The notes beneath the pieces were generated by a model. The model ran no database searches. It was not told the DNA's origin and saw only the letters and a program-made list of their open reading frames with translations. Below are positions 16,724-23,977 of a stretch of 64,000 nucleotides of DNA, piece after piece. Origin of the DNA: Bradyrhizobium sp. B124 (lineage in GTDB: Bacteria > Pseudomonadota > Alphaproteobacteria > Rhizobiales > Xanthobacteraceae); assembly GCF_038967635.1 (NCBI RefSeq), contig NZ_CP152413.1:6142001-6206000 (forward strand), given 5' to 3'. Position numbers and translations under genes: made by a program. Every line of letters begins with the position of its first letter. Within the stretch, counting starts at the first letter, position 1.

Positions 16724-17659
16724 TTACGCGAACACGGCGTCCAGCGCAGCGTGATACGCCGCCTCGACCAGCGCCGGATGGCGGCGGCCCAGTGCCTCCA
16801 TCTTCACGCCCGAATTCACTTCCAGCACCTGCCACGCGCCATCAACGTGCACGACGTCGATGGAGGCGAACCGGATGCCGACTGCCTGCGCGGCCTCGAT
16901 CGCGAGCGCGACGCAAGCGTCGCGTGTCGCAACATCGGTGAGCAGCACCGGCTCGGCGCCGGCATCGAGGTTGTGCCGCCAGTTGAGCAGAAGCCGTTCG
17001 CCGGCCGGCGGAACGGCGTCGAGCGCGGCGGCATCGACATCCTCGCAGAGGGCCTTCAGCTGTTCGGCCGGCGCGGTCGCCTGCGCCAGCGCGCGCAGCG
17101 AGCGGACGCCGTCGCCAACCACCGACGGCCGTGTCTTGCGGTAGACGATCAGCGCGCGATCATCGAGCAGCACCACGCGAACCTCGTCCCTGATCTCGAC
17201 GTAAGGCGAGATCGCAAGGCTCGGATGCGCGGCGAGGATGCGGGCGACCGCGGTCTCCAGCTGCGTTCGTGTCGTCACGCGGAAGACGAGCTCGCCGGAG
17301 GTCCCCTCATTGGGCTTGACGACGAGGCCGCGCGGATGCTGGTCGAGCAGAAGCAACATCGTATCCAGCGAGTCCGATCCGGGGATGTGCTTGCTAAGTT
17401 TGCTGCCGAGAAACAGGCTGTGCGGAATGGCTGATATGCCAGCCGATGCCAGCACTTCGGCGCAGGCCGATTTGTCGTTGGCGACCTGATGCGCGACCGC
17501 GCTGTTCAGCCCGATGTCATAGCCGATCGCAAGCCGCCGCGCGTCGCCCTTGGTCATGATGACCAGCCAGCCGCCGGACCGCACCTCGACGGCAATGGAG
17601 TGCGCCAAACAATATTTTTTGATGGTTTCCAGGAAGATTCGCTGGCTGATCAGGACCAC
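16724..17659 (-). CDS. ATP-grasp enzyme, cyanophycin-synthetase/RimK-like
   Basis: About 311 residues. The ATP-grasp fold is visible from ANDKSACAEVLASAGI, PRGLVVKPNEGTSGELVF (P-loop-like and adenine lysine) and SPYVEIRDEVRVVLLDDRAL to the metal-binding end FASIDVVHVDGAWQVLEVNSG. Such enzymes join a carboxylate to an amine through an acyl-phosphate. The start is uncertain: a GTG at 17659 with AAGGGA about 10 bases upstream is chosen, but the frame stays open to a GTG at 17749. No biosynthetic neighbour reveals the substrate. A 39-bp relic of a homologue is at 14838-14876. Confidence 0.8.
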   Translation of the reverse strand: MVLISQRIFLETIKKYCLAHSIAVEVRSGGWLVIMTKGDARRLAIGYDIGLNSAVAHQVANDKSACAEVLASAGISAIPHSLFLGSKLSKHIPGSDSLDTMLLLLDQHPRGLVVKPNEGTSGELVFRVTTRTQLETAVARILAAHPSLAISPYVEIRDEVRVVLLDDRALIVYRKTRPSVVGDGVRSLRALAQATAPAEQLKALCEDVDAAALDAVPPAGERLLLNWRHNLDAGAEPVLLTDVATRDACVALAIEAAQAVGIRFASIDVVHVDGAWQVLEVNSGVKMEALGRRHPALVEAAYHAALDAVFA

Positions 17660-17958
17660 GAGATCATTTTCCCTTCGACCTACGGTTTTCGTAGCAATTA
17701 ATTGCCAGATCGGCGCCGATCTCAGCAAGTAAATTACCTGCAGCACCACGTGTTAACGATGTCGTGGCTGAACCTCTGCGCGAAATCGAACGACTGCCAT
17801 TCTGAGATCGCAATTGCACGCCAGTTGATCTTGACTATCTCATGCATTGGCGCAATGGACACGCGGGATCTTCAATGATTTCGGCCACTTCAGCGCCGTC
17901 GCGAGCAGTCTAGAAATCAAACCATTCTAAATCTGATCAGTCGAGAAAACGAAAACCC

Positions 17959-18732
17959 ATGAGCGCGTTCTATCGAGAGAAAGTTCTTTCTGTCCAGCAC
18001 TGGACCGATACGCTTTTCAGCTTCCGAGCCACCCGCGATTCCGGTTTCCGCTTCCAGAATGGCCAGTTTGCCATGATCGGCCTTGAGGTCGATGGCCGGC
18101 CGCTGCTGCGCGCCTATTCGATGGCGAGCGCCAATCACGAGGAGGAGCTCGAGTTCTTCTCGATCAAGGTGCAGGACGGCCCGCTCACCTCCAAGCTGCA
18201 GAAGATCCGCGAGGGCGACACCATCCTGGTCGGCCGTAAGGCGACCGGCACGCTGATCACCGACAATTTGATCCCCGGCAAGCGGCTGATGCTGCTGTCG
18301 ACCGGCACCGGCCTTGCGCCGTTCGCGAGCCTGATCAAGGACCCCGAGGTCTACGATCGCTACGATCAGATCCTGCTGGTCCATGGCTGCCGCCAGGTCT
18401 CCGAGCTCGCCTATGGCGAGGAGCTGGTCGCCAAGCTGCGCGACGACGAGCTGTTCGGGCCGCTGCTGTCGGAGAAGCTCTCCTACTATCCGACGGTGAC
18501 GCGCGAGCCGTTCCGCAATCGCGGCCGCATCACCGACCTGATCACCTCGAACCAGCTGTTCACCGACCTGCATCAGGGCCCGCTCGATATCGAGACCGAC
18601 CGCATCATGATGTGCGGCAGCCCGGCGATGCTGGACGAGCTGAAACAGCTGTTCGAGACCCGCGGCTTCAAGGAAGGCAGCGGCAACACCCCCGGTCACT
18701 TCGTGATCGAGAAGGCGTTCGTCGAGCGCTAG
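17959..18732 (+). CDS. fpr: Ferredoxin--NADP(+) reductase
   Basis: 257 residues, the bacterial Fpr size. The FAD-binding motif is RAYSMAS (51-57), the NADP-binding loop is GTGLAPF (116-122), and MMCGSPAMLDEL and the C-terminal FVIEKAFVER tail match proteobacterial Fpr. It transfers electrons between NADPH and ferredoxin or flavodoxin, linked to oxidative-stress defence and Fe-S/nitrogen metabolism. Monocistronic: about 300 bases of AT-richer, gene-free sequence precede it, and a family A repeat with a terminator follows. Confidence 0.95.
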   Translation: MSAFYREKVLSVQHWTDTLFSFRATRDSGFRFQNGQFAMIGLEVDGRPLLRAYSMASANHEEELEFFSIKVQDGPLTSKLQKIREGDTILVGRKATGTLITDNLIPGKRLMLLSTGTGLAPFASLIKDPEVYDRYDQILLVHGCRQVSELAYGEELVAKLRDDELFGPLLSEKLSYYPTVTREPFRNRGRITDLITSNQLFTDLHQGPLDIETDRIMMCGSPAMLDELKQLFETRGFKEGSGNTPGHFVIEKAFVER

Positions 18733-18734
18733 TT

Positions 18735-18883
18735 GTCGTCCCGGCCAAGCGAAGCGCGAGCCGGGACCCATAACCACCGTTGCTGATTGGACAAAGGCTG
18801 GGGCCCCATCGGGCTCCAGCCTTTTTCATTTGTGGTTATGGGTCCTGGCTCCTGTGCGCAATTCCGCACTAGGCCGGGACGAC
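18735..18883. repeat. Intergenic palindromic repeat, family A copy 2
   Basis: Same outer and inner arms as 1046-1175 (GTCGTCCCGG ... CCGGGACGAC; GGGACCCATAACCACC ... GTGGTTATGGGTCC). The right part carries an insert CTGTGCGCAATTCCGCACTAGG that resembles the centre of the repeat at 19947-19992, so this copy looks like a hybrid. The centre contains a terminator hairpin. Confidence 0.8.
18793..18826 (+). terminator. Intrinsic terminator inside a family A repeat
   Basis: AAAGGCTGGGGCCC pairs with GGGCTCCAGCCTTT (14 bp, one G-T wobble) around a CATC loop and ends in TTTTT. It lies about 60 bases after the fpr stop and is well suited to end that transcript. Confidence 0.8.
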
Positions 18884-18978
18884 GATGGTGTTTGTGGCGC
18901 CGTCCAATCCCCCACTGCTATAACGCCCACCAACGCCGCGCAGCGGTTTCCCGAACGCGGCGATAAGGGAGCAGCACC

Positions 18979-19848
18979 TTGTCCATCACCGATCCGGATG
19001 CGCCGAAGACCGCCTTTGTGTTCGCCGGCGGCGGCAGCTTTGGCGCGGTCCAGGTCGGCATGCTGCAGGCGCTGGCCGCGCATGGCGTCGCCGCCGACAT
19101 GGTGGTCGGCTCCAGCGTCGGCGCCTTGAATGGTGCGTTCTATGCCGGCGACCCGACGGTCTCGGGCGTGGCGCGGCTGGCCGAGATCTGGCGCGGCCTG
19201 AACCGGCAGGACGTGTTTCCGGTGAGCTGGCGGACGCTGGTGGGCTTCCTGTGGCGGCGCGACTTCCTGATCTCGCATGACGGCGTCCGCAAGTTGATCG
19301 ACGATTACATCCCGTTCCGCAATCTCGAGGACGCGCGGCTCCCGATCCACATCGTCACGACGGACATCATCAGCGGCGACAGCGTGGTGCTGTCGGAGGG
19401 CTCGGCGGCCGAAGCGATCGTCGCATCGACCGCGATCCCCGGCGCATTCACGCCGGTACATTACCGCGATCACTACCTCGCCGACGGCGCGATCTCCAGC
19501 AACACGCCGGTCCGCGTCGCCGTGAAGCAGGGGGCCAAGCGCCTGATCGTGCTGCCGACCGGGCATGCCTGTGCCAACCAGGCGCCGCCGGTCGGCGCGC
19601 TCGCCAATGCGCTGCATGCGCTGACGCTGCTGATCGCGCGGCAGCTCGTCAACGAGCTCGAGAATATCGGTCCCGACGTCGAGTATTTCGTGGTGCCGCC
19701 GCTGTGCCCGCTGGTCGGCTCGCCCTACGATTTCTCCCGGACCTCCGATCACATCGCCCGTGCCCTCGACACCACCAACGCGTGGCTCGCCAGCGACGGC
19801 CTGAAGGCGGGGCATATCCCCCACGAAATGCGGCCGCACGTCCATTAG
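18979..19848 (+). CDS. Patatin-like phospholipase family protein
   Basis: 289 residues. The glycine-rich oxyanion loop GGGSFGA (17-23), nucleophile elbow GSSVG with Ser46 and catalytic-dyad Asp169 in the DGA motif are all present. Family members hydrolyse acyl ester bonds of phospholipids or storage lipids. No signal peptide, so probably cytoplasmic or membrane-peripheral. It lies alone between two repeat-rich gaps. RssA-like proteins without a known substrate belong here as well, so the lipid substrate is open. Confidence 0.93.
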   Translation: MSITDPDAPKTAFVFAGGGSFGAVQVGMLQALAAHGVAADMVVGSSVGALNGAFYAGDPTVSGVARLAEIWRGLNRQDVFPVSWRTLVGFLWRRDFLISHDGVRKLIDDYIPFRNLEDARLPIHIVTTDIISGDSVVLSEGSAAEAIVASTAIPGAFTPVHYRDHYLADGAISSNTPVRVAVKQGAKRLIVLPTGHACANQAPPVGALANALHALTLLIARQLVNELENIGPDVEYFVVPPLCPLVGSPYDFSRTSDHIARALDTTNAWLASDGLKAGHIPHEMRPHVH

Positions 19849-20451
19849 GCGAACAGTGCACTCTCCTTATCTCCCCGCAAGCGCACCCGCATGCGCGGGT
19901 GATGACACCGCGTGGGGTGATGCTTTGAATCGGGCACCATCCTCATCGTCGTCCCTGCCTAGTGCGCAATTGCGTACTAGGCAGGGACGACGTGTTGGAG
20001 GGCGCGGACTCAACGGCGGGCGCCTCGAAGGATGGCCACAGGGAAGTCCCGCACCAGGGTTTTCCCACATGTGATGCGACCTCGCCCACAAACGCAGGAC
20101 GATAGCCTCGGGGCGAGGGACGTCTTTACGATTTCTGGATAATGGAAGAATGCCGCTGATTTGCCCGACGAGTCAAGTTGCCGGGTCCGCCGGCTACTTT
20201 GCATGGGGTTGTTTTCGATATTTTGGCAGTGCGCCCTGCCCGCAAGTGGGGGAGGGGGCGCAGTCTTTGTGGAGCTCCACTGCGTTGCACTGCAAAAGGC
20301 GATTTCGTTTCAATTTGACTGGTGCCGTACCCGCCCATCCGGGCGGTTGTCACATCTGTGACTGCTCGGCCGTATAACCGTAGTGCACTTGTTCCGCGAG
20401 TTGGATTAGCTTACGGCCGACGGGGTATTCAAGGCAGACCGGAGGGATTTG
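19849..20451. other. 600-bp repeat-rich intergenic region
   Basis: Contains a fragment CCCGCATGCGCGGGTGATGA (about 19887-19906) also found at the end of the 42923-43026 repeat, then a near-perfect palindrome at 19947-19992. From about 20000 to 20400 there is degenerate sequence with no convincing gene; short frames here lack ribosome-binding sites. The promoter of the gene at 20452 should lie in the last 100 bases. Confidence 0.6.
19947..19992. repeat. 46-bp near-perfect palindrome related to family A
   Basis: CGTCGTCCCTGCCTAGTGCG pairs with CGTACTAGGCAGGGACGACG; 22-bp arms with one mismatch around AT. Its centre (AGTGCGCAATTGCG) resembles an insert in the 18735-18883 repeat. Confidence 0.8.
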
Positions 20452-22077
20452 ATGGATACGATGCTGCTTCCGTTCTCGCCGCGCTTCATCGTGCTGACGA
20501 TCTGCGCCGTCGTCACCGCGCTCCTGCTGCTGGTCGGGATTTTCGACCACAAGGTCTTCAAGATCGTTGTGGTCCCGCTGGCGATCTTCGGCGCGCTGAC
20601 ATTGCTCGGCATCCGCGACCTGACGCAGAAGAACCATGCGGTGCTGCGCAACTACCCGATTTCGGCGCATGTCCGCTTCCTGCTCGAGGAAATCCGCCCG
20701 GAGATGCGGCAATATTTCTTCGAGAGCGAGAAGGACGGCATGCCGTTCTCCCGCGACACCCGCGCGGTGGTCTATCAGCGCGCCAAGATGGTGCTCGACA
20801 AGCGGCCGTTCGGCACCCAGGAGGACGTCTATCGCGAGGGCTACGAGTGGATGCACCACTCGGTGGCGCCGAAGCCGCATGCCGACCAGAAATTCCGCAT
20901 CACCGTCGGCGGCCCCGACTGCACCAAGCCGTATTCGGCCTCGGTCTTCAACATCTCGGCGATGAGCTTCGGCGCGCTCAGCCCGAACGCGGTGCGGGCG
21001 CTGAATGCCGGCGCCAAGAAGGGCGGCTTCGCCCACGACACCGGCGAGGGCGGCGTCAGCCCCTATCACCGCGAGATGGGCGGCGACATCATCTGGGAGG
21101 TCGGCTCCGGCTATTTCGGCTGCCGCAACCGCGACGGCACCTTCAATCCGGAGCTGTTCGCAAGCGTCGCCGGCGACGACCAGATCAAGATGGTCGAGCT
21201 CAAGATCAGCCAGGGCGCCAAGCCCGGCCATGGCGGCGTGCTGCCGGCCGCGAAGGTCTCCGAGGAGATTTCCAAGATCCGGGGCGTGCCGATGGGCGAG
21301 GACTGCATCTCGCCGGCCTATCACAAGGCGTTCTCGACGCCGCTGCAGATGATGGAATTCGTGGCGCAGATGCGCAAACTGTCAGGCGGCAAGCCGGCCG
21401 GCTTCAAGATGTGCATCGGCCATCCCTGGGAGTTCCTGGCGATCTGCAAGGCGATGAAGGAGAGCGGGCTCTATCCCGACTTCATTGTGGTCGACGGCAA
21501 TGAAGGCGGCACCGGAGCCGCGCCGCTCGAGTTCATGGACCATCTGGGCATGCCGATGCGCGAGGGCGTCAGTTTCGTCCACAACGCGCTGATCGGCATC
21601 GGCGCGCGCGACCGCATCAAGATCGGCGCCTCCGGCAAGATCGCGACCGCTTTCGACCTGGCGCGCGCAATGGCGATCGGGGCCGACTGGTGCAATTCGG
21701 CGCGCGGCTTCATGTTCGCGCTCGGCTGCATCCAGTCCCTGAGCTGCCACACCGATCGCTGCCCGACCGGCGTCACCTCGCAGGACCCGATCCGCAACCG
21801 CGCGCTCTACGTGCCGGACAAGATCGAGCGCGTGTACAACTACCACCACTCGACCCTGCACGCGCTGACCGAGCTGCTCGCGGCCGCCGGCCTCGAGCAC
21901 ACCAAGGATCTGCGCCCGATCCACTTCTCGCAGCGGAGCTCGACCACCGACGTCCGCACCTTCGCGCAGCTCTATCCGGCGCTGCGCCCGGGCGAGCTGC
22001 TCGAAGGCACCCAGGATCCCCGCTTCCGCGAAGCCTGGGCAATGGCGCGCGCGGACTCGTTCCAGCCGGCGGGGTAG
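20452..22077 (+). CDS. FMN-binding glutamate-synthase-like protein, membrane-anchored
   Basis: 541 residues. Two N-terminal hydrophobic helices (about residues 8-28 and 38-52) are followed by a GltS-type FMN/oxoglutarate domain (NISAMSFGALSPNAVRALNAGA; KPGHGGVLPAAKVS; VVDGNEGGTGAAPLEF). The 3Fe-4S ligands C-x5-C-x4-C are present in GCIQSLSCHTDRCPTGV. The glutaminase and beta-subunit parts of glutamate synthase are absent. Members of this group are annotated as FMN-binding glutamate synthase family, with no settled reaction. The start at 20452 has GGAGGG 5 bases upstream, better than a TTG one codon earlier. No partner gene. Confidence 0.92.
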   Translation: MDTMLLPFSPRFIVLTICAVVTALLLLVGIFDHKVFKIVVVPLAIFGALTLLGIRDLTQKNHAVLRNYPISAHVRFLLEEIRPEMRQYFFESEKDGMPFSRDTRAVVYQRAKMVLDKRPFGTQEDVYREGYEWMHHSVAPKPHADQKFRITVGGPDCTKPYSASVFNISAMSFGALSPNAVRALNAGAKKGGFAHDTGEGGVSPYHREMGGDIIWEVGSGYFGCRNRDGTFNPELFASVAGDDQIKMVELKISQGAKPGHGGVLPAAKVSEEISKIRGVPMGEDCISPAYHKAFSTPLQMMEFVAQMRKLSGGKPAGFKMCIGHPWEFLAICKAMKESGLYPDFIVVDGNEGGTGAAPLEFMDHLGMPMREGVSFVHNALIGIGARDRIKIGASGKIATAFDLARAMAIGADWCNSARGFMFALGCIQSLSCHTDRCPTGVTSQDPIRNRALYVPDKIERVYNYHHSTLHALTELLAAAGLEHTKDLRPIHFSQRSSTTDVRTFAQLYPALRPGELLEGTQDPRFREAWAMARADSFQPAG

Positions 22078-22096
22078 GGACGAAAACGTCGCGCCC

Positions 22097-22184
22097 GTAG
22101 CCCGGATGGAGCGTAGCGAAATCCGGGGCCGCTCTCTCTGCGGATCGACCGATCCCGGATTACGCTTCGCTCCATCCGGGCTAC
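22097..22184. repeat. Intergenic palindromic repeat, family C copy 1
   Basis: GTAGCCCGGATGGAGCGTAG at the left and CTTCGCTCCATCCGGGCTAC at the right are inverted copies. Other copies are at 23881-23969 and 35045-35124. Located between convergent genes. Confidence 0.85.
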
Positions 22185-22186
22185 AC

Positions 22187-23662
22187 TCACGATATACCGC
22201 CAGGCACGCCGAACCATTTGGTCAGCGCCTCGGCGAGGCGCAACTGACTCCGGTCTCCGACCCACGCCACGTAGCCGTCGGGCCGGACCAGCACCGCGCC
22301 GGGTGCCGGAACCGTTCCGAGGGCGGGAAGCTCCCACGCGCCGGCGTAATCGGCGTCGACCAGCTGAACCCGATCTCCCCATCCCGCGATGTCGAGGCTG
22401 CCGGGCTCGCCAAAGTTGAGCAGCGCCGGCCGCGCCTGGTGCAGCAGCGCGAAGACCCGCAGCGGGCCGTTGGTCGTCACCAGATCGAGATCGGGCATGC
22501 GGCGTCCGAGCAGCGGATGGCCATCGCCGAGATCGTAGTGCAGGTCCAGGCCGGACATCATCGCGGCGAATTTTCGGCGCGGCTCGTCCATGCGCAGCAG
22601 TTCGGAGACGATCTCGTGCAGCGCCTTGCTGCGCGGGTCGGTCCGGCTGAGCGCGACATGCGCCATGGTGTTGCGCAGCACGCGTGCCGCGACCGGATGC
22701 CGTTCGGCCTGATAGCTGTCGAGCAGGCCGTCCGGCGATGTCAGCTTGACCACCTGGGCGAGCTTCCAACCCAGGTTCACCGCGTCCTGCACGCCGATAT
22801 TGAGGCCCTGACCGCCCATCGGCGGATGCACATGGGCGGCATCGCCGGCCAGCAGCACGCGCTGCTTGCGATAGGTCACGGCCTGCCGGGTCATGTCGGT
22901 GAAGCGTGATATCCAGACCGGGCTATGGATGCCGAAATCGGTGCCGTACACGGCGACCAGCCTCTCGCTGACGTCACCCAGGGTCGGCTCCCTGTCGGTG
23001 CCGAGTTGCCGCTCGGTCAGCACGAGCCGCACCCGTTCACCGTCTTCCACCTTGCCGATGGCATAGATGCCGGCGTCGTCGTGGCGAAAGCCCCATTCCG
23101 GCTCGTCCGATATCTCGGCCTCGGCGATCAGCCAGCTCCTGGTCGGATCCCATCCGGCGAATTCGATGCCGGCCGCCTTGCGGACGATGCTGCGGCCGCC
23201 GTCGCAGCCGACCAGATACCGTGCGCGGAGCAACTGGCCATCCGACAGCGCGACATCGACGCCATCGTCGTCCTGCGTGAAGCCGGTCACGTCGCGCCCG
23301 CGATCGATCGGCACCGCCAGTTGTTCGGCCCATTCGCCGAGCACGCGCTCGATATGGTTCTGCCGCAGCCCCAGCGTGAAATTGCGCCGGGTCGGGAAGT
23401 CGCCGATCTCGAGCGGAACCAGATGGGAGTGGAACAGCACGGCCGGATGGCGCGTCCCCAGCGCGACGAAGCGGTCGCCGACGCCGCGCTGATCGAGCAC
23501 CTCGATGGTGCGCGCGTGCAGACCGCCTGCCCGCGCGCCGATCAGGTCCGGATTCTCGCGCCGCTCGACAATCGCAACGTCAACGCCGGCCAGCGCCAAC
23601 TCGCACGCCAGCGTCAGCCCGGTCGGTCCTCCGCCGGCAATCACCACAGCATGTTCCCGCAT
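22187..23662 (-). CDS. FAD-dependent aromatic hydroxylase, PheA/TfdB family
   Basis: 491 residues. GGGPTG at residues 10-15 binds FAD. The DG-type segment (VGCDGGRSIVRKAAGIEF) and GD motif (LLAGDAAHVHPPMGGQGLNIG) are typical of the phenol hydroxylase/TfdB and antibiotic-hydroxylase (Rox, MhpA) branch, which also has a C-terminal thioredoxin-like domain, here from about residue 380. The ATG at 23662 has GGAGGAG upstream. Substrates in this branch range from chlorophenols to rifampicin; none can be assigned. It stands alone between repeats. Confidence 0.9.
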   Translation of the reverse strand: MREHAVVIAGGGPTGLTLACELALAGVDVAIVERRENPDLIGARAGGLHARTIEVLDQRGVGDRFVALGTRHPAVLFHSHLVPLEIGDFPTRRNFTLGLRQNHIERVLGEWAEQLAVPIDRGRDVTGFTQDDDGVDVALSDGQLLRARYLVGCDGGRSIVRKAAGIEFAGWDPTRSWLIAEAEISDEPEWGFRHDDAGIYAIGKVEDGERVRLVLTERQLGTDREPTLGDVSERLVAVYGTDFGIHSPVWISRFTDMTRQAVTYRKQRVLLAGDAAHVHPPMGGQGLNIGVQDAVNLGWKLAQVVKLTSPDGLLDSYQAERHPVAARVLRNTMAHVALSRTDPRSKALHEIVSELLRMDEPRRKFAAMMSGLDLHYDLGDGHPLLGRRMPDLDLVTTNGPLRVFALLHQARPALLNFGEPGSLDIAGWGDRVQLVDADYAGAWELPALGTVPAPGAVLVRPDGYVAWVGDRSQLRLAEALTKWFGVPGGIS

Positions 23663-23705
23663 CGCGCACTCCTCCGTTCGATTGGGCGCGCGTTCTACGG
23701 GATGA

Positions 23706-23730
23706 CCCCGGGCTTGCGGCAAGCCCGGGG
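23706..23730. repeat. 25-bp perfect palindrome
   Basis: CCCCGGGCTTGC and GCAAGCCCGGGG form 12-bp perfect arms around a single G. It lies just upstream of the FAD hydroxylase gene and begins a 270-bp block of four different repeats. Confidence 0.8.
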
Positions 23731-23784
23731 GGTCTACATATATTTGAGTGGGGAGAGGGCTTTTGTTGCCCGAACCAATTCAGC

Positions 23785-23870
23785 CGTCATTGCGAGGAGC
23801 GAAGCGACGAAGCAATCCATGCTTCTGCGTGCCCGGAGCTATGGATTGCTTCGCGGCGCTCGCAATGACG
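23785..23870. repeat. Intergenic palindromic repeat, family D
   Basis: CGTCATTGCGAGGAGCGAAG and GCGGCGCTCGCAATGACG are inverted, with inner AAGCAATCCAT/ATGGATTGCTT arms. This layout is widespread in alphaproteobacterial genomes; one copy is present in this window. Confidence 0.75.
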
Positions 23871-23880
23871 GTGAGGCTTC

Positions 23881-23969
23881 GTAGCCTGGATGCAGTGAAG
23901 CGAAATCCGGGGGCCGGTCTATCGACGAGAGAGCAGATCCCGGATTGCGCTGCGCTGCATCCGGGCTAC
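23881..23969. repeat. Intergenic palindromic repeat, family C copy 2
   Basis: GTAGCCTGGATGCAGTGAAG and GCGCTGCATCCGGGCTAC arms as in 22097-22184. It ends 8 bases before the stop codon of the porin gene and may act as its terminator. Confidence 0.8.
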
Positions 23970-23977
23970 GTGATCTC

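Noticed and set aside
20161..20361. 66-codon frame before the glutamate-synthase-like gene
   Set aside because: Cys/Phe-rich composition and no ribosome-binding site; the sequence looks like degenerate intergenic repeat.
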